A stretch of DNA of 64,000 nucleotides from NCBI GenBank assembly GCA_905221605.1, contig CAJNDS010002478.1, positions 335,068 through 399,067 of the forward strand, read 5' to 3'. The notes under the pieces were generated by a model, which ran no database searches, was not told the DNA's origin, and worked only from the letters and a program-made list of their open reading frames with translations. Source of the DNA: Symbiodinium natans. Lineage: Eukaryota; Sar; Dinophyceae; Suessiales; Symbiodiniaceae. The position numbers and the translations under genes were made by a program. Position 1 is the stretch's first letter. Each line of letters starts with the position of its first letter. Below are positions 22,620 through 33,666 of this stretch, piece by piece.

Positions 22620-25044
22620 CAAAAGGGGTCTCAAAAAAAGCTGCAGGGCTCTGTCAGAGAGCTGACCCCGTTTATACATGTCCAGGAAAGGCCTTGATGG
22701 CCACCCACTGGTCCTCAGGCGGCGAGTCATCCTGCCCACACAAGATAGTCGAAGCCTACGGCTCGCCATCCACCCCATGAAATCACAGGGGCTGCCCCGA
22801 GTCTGCTTTGTGGCCCATGTCCTCCAGTGCGAGGTAGATTGTGAGTGGCCGCAAGTGAACTAGCCTCAGGTGGCGCTGCAGAAGACCCGGCAGGGTACGA
22901 TTCCTTGCTTCTTCTGGTACCGCCAGGTCACAAGTCTTTGGGCTGCGTCGCCGAGAATGCCTCCAAGGTGGAGAGAAGGGATCGGCGCATCAGCCATAGC
23001 TCCTCAAACTTGATGTGACGAGCATGACGGTCAAAGTTTGAAAACTGCAGACCAGTTGAGAACAGGGACCTCGGCACTTTCGGCTGCTTGCGGCTCGCCC
23101 TTCACACCCTGCAAAGGGCCATGCAGCTCATCTCGCAGCTCCGCAGAACTCGCTACCACGTGCCTTGACTCTCTTGCCAGCTGGGGTCTCTGCACCGCCC
23201 TGCCCGCACCTTCACTGACATCAGTAAGTGTTCACACAACCAAGACATGAAAGGCTGAGCTGTTCCACAAAGGAAGGGCCAACCGGGCTCCGTACTTCGT
23301 TCGCACGAACTCATTGAGGATCAAGGTAGTCCATCGACGGATGGCGAACTCATATCCTTTGGAGTTCTTGCGGGAGCCTGGCAAGAACAAACTCGAGCTG
23401 TCGCCGCCCTGGAGTTCACATTTGCTTCGCCTCCTTTCCACCCACAAGGTTTCTAGGAAACCTTACAGGCGCCATCATTAAAATCATAAGGCCTGCCTTG
23501 CGATGTCCCAGGAACCCTCTAGCGCCCAAACCATCTCTATGGATGTGCCAAAGACCCCACGAGCCACGCACTTCGGCTTCCCAGAGATGTTGCTTGTCAG
23601 TCGTCGCTGGAAAACAAAAGTGAAGAAAATCTTCTCTTCATCCGGCGCATGGCCAACCATGTCAGATGTGTTTCATTTCATTTCGCACATAGCTGATCGA
23701 GGAGAAATCTCAGCAGTGATGCACAACATCACAGTCAAATACTCCAGGACGGAATCCTTACTCATCTCTGTCTTGAGCATGGGCATGTGTCAGATGATGT
23801 GTTTTCGCTCGTTTGCCTAATCCTGGCAGACCTTTGAGGGCTGTAGCATGTGGGGTAGAAGCAATAAGTCGTTGTTGAGCTTGTGGAACGTTTACGGTCT
23901 TGGAAGTTGAACATCGGAATTTGGCTGAGCAGTCCAGAATCCAGAATTTGGGGCGGCTTGGGGTTACCGCGTAGATTCGTGCTTGCGAGATAGCTTCGAC
24001 GTGACGCCTCTACGCTTCGGGGTCTTGAATCACAGCAGTGGAGCAACTACAGCGAGTACAGAGCACCAACAGGTTGGAGGTGCCAATAGACTTCCGAAAG
24101 CGCCGAAGCAGCTCTTGTAAGACATCGCCCACAGCGGCCTTGGAAGTGAGACGAAAGTGCTCGTGCTCGGAGGAGCGACCGTGCAACTGTCATGGCATTT
24201 GCCCCCTGTCCCTCTGTGACCCTGGCTATCATGCTCCGGGATGCGTCCACCACACGGCAGAGTTGCCGAGCGGCCTCTTGAAGCATCCAGGGACGGTACG
24301 AAATCAACTGCGACAAGCCGCGAGCCTCCGGAGTAGGCTCGTCATCCATGAACCAGAGGAGCTCGAACGTGCCCAGGACAAGGTTTCGCCTCTTGCGATC
24401 TATGCCCCCCCAGGGAAGCATCTGGGAAGTGTTCGGCTGCGTTGAGATATGGTACCCAGCAAAGCAAAAGGCATTCTTCAAGCCAGCCGCAGACTTCTCA
24501 TTACCCTAAACCGTGAAACCCTAAACACCCTCTGAGGAATTGTGTGGGGGTTCGCCCTGAAGGAGGCCCTCTTCTGAGTTCCTGACAATGCCTCCGAGTC
24601 TGTAGAGCGCCTCAAGAGGTCCAGCGTAACCGGCACCACGTCCGGATGATCTGGGTGGTTCAGGACCTGAAGAGAGAAGTAGTGTGCCATGCTATGTGCA
24701 TATGAACTCTGCTAAGGAGGTACATTTTCTTGCTCTGAGATGCATCCCCTCAATATTGCTCTAAGACAACATCTCACACCCAGTGCCCATCCGGACTTTT
24801 GACATCTTGCAAAGCTCTCACTCGCATCTGGCCGAGTCACAAAGGCGCTGAGAATCTTGGTGGCCTGTCGCCGTACGATAACCGCCGTGTCGTTCACACG
24901 CCTAGGCAGAAGGGCCAGGGAATTAAGGGCACAGATGTGGCCCTGGAGTCGTGGTTCAGGCGTGATGTGGGCTGGGTATGTATGGTGCAGAATGGTGCAG
25001 AAGCGAAACCAGATGGAGCCAAGCAAAAACGTGGAGCCTTCCAA
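22620..25044 (-). CDS. Possible upstream exons of the Scc2-like gene
   Basis: Several minus-strand peptides look real. At about 24800-24960 there is a HEAT-type segment, RRVNDTAVIVRRQATKILSA. At about 24570-24690 a helical peptide reads YFSLQVLNHPDHPDVVPVTL. At about 24150-24420 there is ELLWFMDDEPTPEARGLSQL. At about 23240-23400 there is a peptide with AIRRWTTLILNEFV. Their order and HEAT-like character fit the middle of a cohesin loader, but I could not verify splice junctions or align them to the family. They could belong to a separate HEAT-repeat gene. Confidence 0.3.
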
Positions 25045-25703
25045 AAGCTTAGCAGCATCCGCCTCGAACTAGACTGCCCGGTCGGATCTCTAAGTAGTCT
25101 GCGCATGTCCGGAGCACATTCTGCAAGCAGCACGCCCTTTCTGAGGTCTCAAGTCCGAAGCAGTCCAACAAGTTCCATGTATCTGATCAGCACACATAAC
25201 GGAAATCAACGGAACGCGTTGTTGATCTGGCCATCTTGCTTACTCTGGCCATCCTGCGTAGAAACACTAGTCTACTCTGCAGTGCTGATACTGTGGCAGG
25301 TATTCCACCAATTCCAGGGCATCAGTGCGCCCATGATGCTGCGAAGTTGCAGAGCAACTGAACTGCACATACAAGATGTGCAAATGAGAGCATTGCCAAC
25401 TGCTGCGGCCATAGTTGCACAAGACTTACCAAGGGCATGCATGCATCAAGCATAGGAGCACGTGTCTGCAGAGAAGCAATTGGAACCTGTAACAACTTTA
25501 CCTGCTGCTAGCAAGGCAACATGCGCAGTTGATGCCAAAATCTCTTATCACCAATTCAAATTCTGGCATGATGCCAGGCATGCAAGCTCTGTACAGGGGC
25601 ATCCGCTCTGCGGAGCCCTGTTCAACGAGAGAGATCTTGCGATCTCGCGCACATGGTGAGTTGGCGAAGAAGGCCAAGCACCACGGAAGGTCTGCTGCGC
25701 TTC

Positions 25704-26096
25704 TCACAGTCCGTGAGAGAGTGCTTCCCCAAGCCGGCATGAGCGCCGGCAGACGGGACAGCTTTCACTGAGACTCAGCCAAGGATGCACACAAATTGCA
25801 TGGAAGGTATGTCCACAAGGCAGCTCCTGCTGCCACGCAGAAGCGTTGAGCTCGTCCAAGCAGATGGCACACTGGCCGCCGCAGCGAGTCTTCGACTTGT
25901 CCGACCTGGTCTTGCACATCTTACGCAGCTCCTTCGGCGCGCTTCCGATCACTGAAGCCACAGCTTTCACTTTGTCCAGCTTGTCCCACGCAGCGTTCAT
26001 GACATATCCAAGTGCAAACAGATGCTGCGGTACATACTCAGGACTTCCGACTTCCATCATCATGAAGCTCGAGCAGCATGTGGCTACAGACAGCAC
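25704..26096 (-). CDS. RING-H2 finger protein, probable E3 ubiquitin ligase (partial)
   Basis: A 130-residue frame with a complete RING-H2 signature: Cys76, Cys79, Cys94, His96, His99, Cys102, Cys113 and Cys116 in the order C-x2-C-x14-C-x-H-x2-H-x2-C-x10-C-x2-C, including CGHTFHAIC and SCPVCRRSC. Such domains bind two zinc ions and recruit a ubiquitin-charged E2 enzyme. The upstream part contains YVPQHLFALGYVMNAAWDKL and looks coding and helical, but the first codon here is GTG, so the exon begins at a splice acceptor and the true start is further upstream (above 26.1 kb). The protein ends 14 residues after the last zinc ligand, a normal place for a C-terminal RING. Substrate unknown. Confidence 0.8.
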   Translation of the reverse strand: MLSVATCCSSFMMMEVGSPEYVPQHLFALGYVMNAAWDKLDKVKAVASVIGSAPKELRKMCKTRSDKSKTRCGGQCAICLDELNASAWQQELPCGHTFHAICVHPWLSLSESCPVCRRSCRLGEALSHGL

Positions 26097-26691
26097 CGGT
26101 CAAAGAAGGAACCTGGCACCAGTGATAGGGACATGATGAAGCCATCAACATCTCTGGAGCATGAGGAAAACTCAAGCAAATTGCTAACTCCCGTCTCACC
26201 TCGAATTGCTGACATGCGTTTTCCTTGCGCACGCGCCGAGGGAAACTGCGGACCATTTGGGAGGCAGGCAGCCTCGAAGATTGAAACTGGAAGCGAAAGG
26301 ATGTGTCATCACCTGCTTCGCTGCATTCTGGTAACATTCGGACTCTGTGCGACCATGCTCAATCATGCTTTTGCCACAAGTCGCTACACGTGTCGCGAGT
26401 ACAAAGAATGCTCCGACACGAGATCAGGTCTCAGAGTCTTGTGCCTTTGTACAATCGGAATCCGAAGGTCTGTCGAACTCAGCCTTTCATCGGAACCCCG
26501 CACCCGCCGAAGAGAACATGTCATTCTTCCTCAGGTCTCACGGAGGTTCGACGAGACTGCGATGCGAACAGTTGTTGATGGCACCCTCAGCCACACTGCG
26601 ACAAGCATCCGTGCAATGGACAAAGAACCACTGCAGGAGCACGCCACAGCATGAGATTTGTGCACACCCCAGCACCTGCTTGCCTGAGCAC

Positions 26692-28517
26692 CTAAGCAGC
26701 CCAAACGAGTATATTCAACTGCCGAGCCAGGGTCCATTCGCCCTGCGCCCGTCCGTTTTCCAGCAACCAGCGCTCAGCGTCTGCATACCTTGGCCCAAAA
26801 CGAGAGACACTTCAAGGGAATCCAAGGGCCGGGTTGACAGGGCTTTCGTGTGTTCTCGGGTTCTTGGCGAAGTCTCGCCGGATTTGTGCGAGGAGTTTTG
26901 CGGAGCCTTTGGGCATCATTCAGCTGGGAGACTGTCCCGGCGCCAGGTTCGCGGCTCGATTCCAGTACCTTGGTCTATAGACTGACTGCACTGAAGAGCT
27001 GTTCGGGCTTTTCCAAGCAGTCAAATCTCAGAGGTCAGTTCATTTCAGTTGCACATCCTTTCGCAGAGTCCTGCATGCGAACCCCCACTGATAAACGCCA
27101 GATGGCTCCGCGGCCTTCTCGTACAGGGCATCCGCGCGCTCGTAGCGCAAGTCCCTTTCCGCCTTCACTCCCTGGGCCTCAAAGAACTCTGGCAGAGTCA
27201 AGAAAAAGGACAAAGTTGCAAGTTGCCATGATAAGAGGGTTTAGGGTTTAGGGTTTGGGGTTTGGGGTTTAGGGTTTAGGGTTTAGGGTTTAGGGTTTAG
27301 GGTTTAGGGTTTAGGGTTTAGGGTTTAGGGTTTAGGGTTTAGGGTTTAGGGTTTAGGGTTTAGGGTGCCGATACCCTTGGCCCTAAGAAGCACTGACATG
27401 TCCCAAGGACTGATCACCAAGTGCTCTCTGAGCTTCGTGGTACATGACGCCCAGGTTATTCCAGGCAGAGTAAAGCTGGTAGTTCTGGTCCTCAGCATCA
27501 GATTCCTCCTCCTAGGAACGCTGGTTTCTTCTTCTGGATCTGCAACTGCGGCGGCAGCCTGCTTCTAAGGCCTTCTCCACTGCCATTAAGTAGTACTTGG
27601 CTGCTTTCGAGAACTCGCCATTATCCGCGAAAACGATGCCCAAGTTGTAGAGGATGTAGCCGCCTCAGAAACGCCAATGAACTGGCAAACGGGCCCCTCA
27701 GCCCACGCGGACTTCAGCTCAAGTGGCGCTCGAAAGGATCATTTTCCATCTTCAGTGCGCGGGCATACCTCAGCAACATGGAAGCGCTTCCAGGTGACAT
27801 GCTGCCATCCCCACGAAGTCACTAGCAAGTTTTTTGCAGGGACAAGCCATACCAACCTCAACATATTGCATCTCTTGATTAAGATGGCTGTTCTGTGTGC
27901 ATCAACACTACCTCACGCCAGCCCACGATCCAGTCACATATTGTCAGGCCAGGCAAGGAGTAACTATGTCCAAGTTCGGTCCACAGAGTAGGAGACAAGC
28001 GATTGTGTCCCGGGCATGGGAGCTCATCATATCAAGGCTAGACATGCCACGCCTGGCCGCACGAAAGCGCCCACTGTAATTGCAGTGTGTTTAGGATCCC
28101 GCAACTCTAGACACGGGCGTTAACAGCTCATTGCTTCAAACCTCGACCACAAGCCCGAAGCCCAGGCCGCAACCCAAAAAGCAAAGCCAAGGGCACCAGC
28201 GCACGGCTTCCTTCAGATCTCCGTCGCTCTGCGCAGAGAGGCCCATTCGATAGGCCTGGCGGAGCAAGAAGCCTGGTGTGTGTGTGTGTAGACTGTGCCT
28301 TATGGGAGTCTATGGGAGTCTGGAGGTTTCAGACCTAAAGCCTACATGGTTTAGGATTAGGTAACGCAACAGCTGAACTGCGAAACCTAGCTCCTACAAT
28401 TTTCACTGCAGTGGCCTCGTGAGCCTCCTTTTCGTCTGCAGGCCTCAGCGCAAGCCGGAAAAGTTGCGAAGTTCCGAGAAACTGAAGGTCATCGCTGTCA
28501 TTCATTCTGAAGCGCAT
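26692..28517 (-). CDS. ycf3: Photosystem I assembly protein Ycf3, nuclear-encoded, eight exons
   Basis: Ycf3 is a TPR chaperone that assembles photosystem I on the thylakoid, normally plastid-encoded in plants and most algae. Exons on the minus strand: 28517-28416, 28255-28197, 27768-27728, 27663-27572, 27490-27434, 27177-27107, 26968-26933, 26788-26692. Joined they give 184 residues in one frame. Diagnostic pieces are EKEAHEAYRMGLSAQSDGD, RALKMENDPFERGYILYNLG, NNLGVMYHEAQG, ADALYEKAAEYWNRAANLAP and YADAERWLLENGR, matching the Ycf3 order EKEAF.[53 protein letters not shown]. Donors are GC in five introns and GT in two; every acceptor is AG|G. The 27178-27433 intron carries a telomere-type array. 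The first exon begins at the ATG at 28517 and has no plastid-targeting presequence, so upstream exons probably exist. The exon 4/5 join is the least certain. Confidence 0.9.
27238..27366. repeat. Telomere-type array (TTTAGGG)n within a ycf3 intron
   Basis: About eighteen units, nearly all perfect, two as TTTGGGG. It lies wholly inside the intron between ycf3 exons 5 and 6, so it is transcribed (as CCCTAAA in the pre-mRNA) if the gene is expressed. Confidence 0.95.
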
Positions 28518-29025
28518 CTTCCCTGGAGGTGGTGCAGCTCACCCGGCTGGGAAATGGGAATGGAGAGCTGCCCTTGTGCAGATTGATTAACTCCAAAACC
28601 AGCGGCAAAGGCATGGAGTCAATCAGATTTTGCGCCACCTCCTGGAGACAAAGGCGGAGAAACATAAATGGACGTTGGCGTCGATTTCATGGCAGGACGT
28701 ACTCAACTCTTGGCATGTCTGACTTGACTTCTTGGCACCTTGAATGTGCCATCGAGGACGCCGTCATCCTCTCTAGCTTGCCGTGGGGCGCGCCAGCTCC
28801 TACGTAACAAAGGGCAAGCTGGAAACCGCGGTTGCCCGCAATTTCCGAGGACCCCTGCCTGCCAGTCTCAGATGGACAACACTCAAAGGCGTCAACAAAG
28901 TGACTCTCTGGTTCGGCGCATCTTGCCGATGTCCAAACCAAGCTATCAAGCACTACTTGAGATCGGGGCCACGAAAGCTAGAAACGCGGCTGACAAGCAA
29001 GCTTTTTTCCAGTCAGGCAGGAGGT

Positions 29026-29088
29026 AGGGGGGGGCCTGAAAAGGGGGGGGGGGGGGGAGCCAAAAAGGGGGGGGGGGGCCCCCCCCCA
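29026..29088. repeat. G-run/C-run cluster
   Basis: Runs of 8, 15 and 12 G followed directly by 9 C. It could form G-quadruplex structures; such runs are also a common place for assembly error. Confidence 0.9.
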
Positions 29089-30169
29089 CCACAGCCCTTT
29101 ATCCCTTTGATTTTGATACCACTGAAGGGTCGGGGTCGCTTCTTGACCCAGCTGAACACTAGAGAGAATTCTTGTAAACGACAACTCTCGCGAGCTCCAA
29201 GGAGCTAGCTTTCGTGATCAAGCTCCCACCTCAATGAAGGGCCATATTCGGGTTGGTAGCCCTTTGCATCAAGTTGCCATGCTTGAGGCTCAAGCTTGAT
29301 TCTCGATTTGCTGTGGTCCTCTTCGAGGGCGTGCTGGCCAGCACAAAGGCCCAGCGAAGCCTCTCCCAACAGGCAGCAACTGCTCAGAACCTAGCGAACT
29401 GCAGACATGGTGGAGTTTGCTCCCCTGCAAGTTATCTACGCACACCAAGAACCCCTCAAAAAGGCAAGGAGGCAGCTAAGCTGAAGAGAACCGCAGCCTC
29501 AGCAAAGAGCAGAAGAGCGCTGCCAGCAGCAAAGCCGCACATCGAAACCGCGATGCCATGAAGGCCAGTGACCACACAGGGACTTGGAGAAGTTGCGCTG
29601 ATGCTGGGGGGGTACCCTAGACTACAGTTGGCTTCTGTGGACAAAACCACAGGTAGTCTTGTACGAGTGAGGCATGACTTGCACAAGGGTCAAGCTTGAA
29701 CATGCTTGAACAGATACTGCAACAGACAAGCGTACATGCTGATCTGCCGGCAGATCAGGCTGCTTTGCGCCAGCGCACAGCCCCCGAAACCATCCTGTCT
29801 ACCGCACCCTCATGCAGCCCTGATCCAAGGCAGCTGCCCTCGGACGGTCTTGTGAAACCGAAGCCTTGCCAACTCAGGAAAGCCAAAGGCCGCAGGCAGT
29901 TCTGTCCAGAATAGGGCAAGGCAGGCTTCCATGATGTTGCAAGCTGCCAGCTTATTGCTCGAAAGAAGCTCCGAAATTCCAAAGGAAGATGCCGCCGAAA
30001 GGCAGCATATCCCGCGCGCTTGCATCTGAACCTGGCAGGCATCAGCAAAGGTGAGACCTGATTGGAAGAAAAGCAAATCCAATCTCCCAATCGCTGGAGA
30101 ACGCTTCAGTCACAACTGGTGGCAGCACTAGCCCACACTTCCTCACAACTCGGAGTTCAAAGGACGTGT

Positions 30170-30345
30170 CAGTTCTTGCGAGATGCAAAAAATTCCAGCC
30201 TCCATGACTGCCCTCTGCGCTAGTCCGCTTGGCCCCTGCCTGCAGCAGTGCTTTTGCGGCTTTCACGTGGGCAGACCCAGCTGCACCGAAATGAAGTCTT
30301 GCCATGTTAAGACAGCACTCGGCATCTCCTCAACAAAAAACCAAA
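30170..30345 (-). CDS. Ankyrin-repeat fragment
   Basis: The minus-strand peptide GAAGSAHVKAAKALLQAGAK followed by R, T and later GWNFLHLA matches an ankyrin repeat: GH-x2-AAKALLxAGA, with the start of the next unit. Upstream the peptide reads GDAECCLNMARLHF in the same frame. Ankyrin repeats mediate protein binding and give no specific function. No splice sites were resolved. A hydrophobic peptide at about 29810-30050 on the same strand may belong to the same gene. Confidence 0.5.
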
Positions 30346-30521
30346 GCCAAAGTGGCTAGAAGCATTGCGTGAGCCGTGAGCCATACCCCCACAACTGAAA
30401 CAGCAACATCTGACGGCGTGGAGATCGGCAGCGCGCCTCGCCGCTGCCCTGCAGGGGGGTAACTCACAGAGACACCCCATCCAGGCTCCCCTCCGTGGCT
30501 TGAGCTCGAAAACCACCCTTA

Positions 30522-30567
30522 CTAAACCCCAAACCCCCAAACCCCAAACCCTAAACCCTAAACCCTA
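30522..30567. repeat. Telomere-type array (CCCTAAA)n, degenerate
   Basis: CCCCAAA units grading into perfect CCCTAAA units. Confidence 0.85.
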
Positions 30568-30569
30568 TA

Positions 30570-31726
30570 CCCACCAATCCAACTGCCTCCGCCAGGCTGC
30601 CTTCTAGAATGCGTCCAAGCAGATCCAAGGACACCTGGGCGCTGGCTCTACCTGAACAGTTGCTTCTTACGACGAAAGCGGACCCCACCTGCCGTACCCA
30701 GGACGACTCGTCACGCAGACGCATGTCCACGGTTTCCTCCACTGCCCTGACATGAGCCCGTGACTCAGTGGAACTCACAGGTCATTCTGCTTTGTCAGAC
30801 GTGCCATGGCTTTGACCTCCTCCAGTCCATCCACAGGTCTCGCTGCCAACACATAATTTTGAGGAAGGCAGGGGGAACCAAAACCTCCAGCAAAAGCCCT
30901 GCGCACTTGTGAGGGCAGAGCGAGGCCGGAGAAAGAAGCAGCGAACACGTGAAGGAGGCGTGAACACCAAGAAGAGCATCAAAAGCCAACAAAGCAACAC
31001 GAAACCACAGGAACAGAGCATTTAGCTCACCGCAGAAAGTCTCACTACTTTACGCGGCAAATCAGTGGGAGAAGTGCTCAGGCGCTCATCGTCTTGGTGT
31101 TGCTGGACGGGAGCTGCACTCATCGATGGCTAGCTCCGCGACGCCGCTCAATCGGGCTGGAGCCCGCAGTAGCACGGCGGCGATCTTGCCGCAGAGATTT
31201 CACACCAGGGTCACTTTTGGAGAGTCTAGCCATGCTGTTGCTTTCTTCCGACCTCGCTGAGCTGCGAAAATCTGCAGTCGCTGCATGTCGCTGCATGTCG
31301 CTGCTGTCCTTCCTGTGCCTTGCTTTGGGATGTTTACAACGTTTGCATTGTAGCTGTTTACAGCTTCTTGACATCTTTACAACGCCGCTGCAAGGAGCGA
31401 AGTGCCCTGTGTGGCTTCACGGCTTCCCCTCTGTCCACTGTTGGACGCCCCCCTCCCCCCCCCTTCTCAGACCTTTTTGAAAGGTATAAAGTATAAAACC
31501 TTCCAAACCGAAAAGCAAAATCTCTCAACTCCAGGTCTTGGAGTGTCAAGAACGCGGCATGCCTCAAGCTCAGCACGGAGATGTCCATGTCCACCAAGTC
31601 GCTCAACGCCTTAAACGAAGTACATCTGATGTTATGCTGCCATACTGAAAAGATCGCGGCAGCCACAGCTAAGCTGCAAGACTCGTCAAAACTCGTCTTG
31701 GATGTGCCTGAGCCCCTTGCCCTCAT
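30570..31726 (-). CDS. Possible unidentified exons
   Basis: Minus-strand peptides with good amino-acid balance: near 31510-31700 (FSVWQHNIRCTSFKALSDLV), near 30800-30930 (CAGLLLEVLVPPAFLKIMCW) and near 30600-30760 (RAVEETVDMRLRDESSWVRQ). They may be exons of one gene, as gaps between them are intron-sized, but no family is recognised and no junctions were fixed. Confidence 0.22.
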
Positions 31727-33218
31727 GGCTGTCTTTCGAAGCGACGCCTTGGCTCTGAAGGCGAAGAACGCTGGCGTCTACTCTGCCTTTTCGTGGGCGA
31801 TTAGAGCTCTTGCGGCTCAAGGCTCCACCCAAGTTCTCGCAGCTTCGGGGCTCAGCCCGTGTGTTCCCGACCCCCGCTGCCCGCGCTAGGCAAGAGTTTT
31901 TTCAGGCCCAGGGACCATCGGCGAATTGGCCTGCATGACGATGCAATCCAGCGCCTCGGCTCGGGACATGCTTGGCCTGTGAGACATAGGGGACGCCAGC
32001 GGCTGCACTGCCACAACGAACTGCTCAGCCGAGCACGGCTTTACGCAGTCCATCTAGTTCCTGACTGCGAAGCTGACGGTAGACCTGGCTTTCTCTGGTG
32101 CAGCTTGACTTTGTGAAGACGAGCAACAGCGGACAAGTGCTGCGAGAAAACAAAGTTGTTCTACCGGCAAAGGTTATATAGTCTGGAATGCCTCTCGCTT
32201 GTCTTCTGTGAGCCGCCCCGTGCTTGATTATGTCGAGTGAAGTCCACTACATGCTACACGACCCTGCACGAAATACAGGTGTTGGAAGTTTCGGCCTTGT
32301 AAACGGTGTACGGCAGCAGCACGCGCCGACCACCCATGCCTGCACTTCAGGCAGAAAAACGGCCTTGCGCAGCCCTGCTTCTCAAGCAACATCAGCACCT
32401 ATCGGACCTATCAACATCCCCACCATCACATCTTAAGGGCTGTACGCCAGGAAGCTGTTTCGCACACCTCAGCCGCGTTCACAGAAATCCGTGTTCCATG
32501 TGGTCCTCATCCCGTTTTTTTGGACGCGAAGCCCCTAGCAGAGCCTGCCCTCCACAGATCTCTACAGTCTCGCAGATGGTCTCCAAAATTCTCCAAAAGT
32601 TCCATGGGGCCCTGGCCAACGTTGGCGAGCACCTCGACATGGCAAAGACACTTATCAAGTTTCGGTTCATACTTGCGATACTAAAATCCATTTCATACAC
32701 TCGCATACCATTGTCACAACCCGTGGAAGAATAAGAAATGCTAACAACCACCATAAGCTTGAGAATACACATAACATGTCACTAAACAAGATGCGGAGCG
32801 ACATCCTGGACTTGGTGCAAAAAAAAAGCGTCGACACCTCAAATTCGGGGGACCCGCTTCCACCCAACTCAGGACAGCACCATGCGGATGCCAGGAAACG
32901 TTGGAGTGGGGTCACGGCACCTAACGGAGCAGCGTTGCCAGAATTGAGTCTCCCGACTAGCGCCCTGAGAGTTCCCTGTCTTGGGCCTCGTCGGCGCGGC
33001 GCCTCCGAGGGCGCAGCGGCCTCCGAACTCCAAATCTGCTGGGAGGCCACAGCAATGACGCTCCAGCCAGAAAAGCGGCAAGAGTGCCACTGCCCTCTAA
33101 AAGCCCGAAGGGGTCCCTCCTATTCCCTACAGCAGCTCATGATAAAAGCCTCTGCACAGTCACAGACCAGGAAGCTCCACGCGTGAGCCGGATGGCCAGC
33201 CTGGCTGGAGAGAAAATT

Positions 33219-33308
33219 GGGGGTACCCCTTATATACCCCAGAATACTCTATATAATCCTTGTAAGGAATCCCAAAAAGGGTACCCCTATTTTCGGAAAC
33301 CCCCATAT
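33219..33308 (-). mobile_element. MITE-like element, copy 6
   Basis: Right end GGTACCCCTATTTTCGGAAACCCCCATATG is intact; the left end is shortened (ATTGGGGGTACCCCTTATAT). The flanking CATATG is shared with copy 4. Confidence 0.65.
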
Positions 33309-33666
33309 GTCTGTGAGGAGATGGGCTTGAAGCCAGCATCTACACCCACGAGCCCAAGCTTCAGAGTCGAATCGTGTAAAAGTACAGTACTGAGTCCTCC
33401 CAAAGTCAAAACTGGGATCCCGAACCCCGAAGACAGCGGCTGACAAGGGTGCTGCTGGCGCTGCAGCACCTCAGCACCACGATCAACATCACATTGCCCG
33501 TTTGTTCCACGAGTATTGCCATTCTATTGCTGGCTGGCAATGCAAGCGGACACAAGACAGCACACACCTGCAGGTCACTCTTTCCACGGTCTCGGGCCGT
33601 CCAGTGAATTTAGACTCTGCTGTGAGGAGCCAACCGGAGTGGATCGCCGCGAAGCGCTTGGATTGG

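Larger units (their letters stand above)
28518..33666. other. No complete gene; scattered coding-like minus-strand pieces
   Basis: Besides the ankyrin fragment and the pieces at 30.55-31.73 kb, a minus-strand frame at about 28530-28680 (QNLIDSMPLPLVLELINL) lies just upstream of the ycf3 exon 1 and could be an upstream exon of that gene or the end of the next one. Long G and C runs occur at 29026-29088. One inverted-repeat element lies at 33219-33308. I see no plus-strand gene. Confidence 0.4.

Noticed and set aside
26692-28517. Ycf3 as a plastid DNA insertion
   Set aside because: Spliceosomal-type introns and local splice style argue for a nuclear gene, not a recent plastid fragment.
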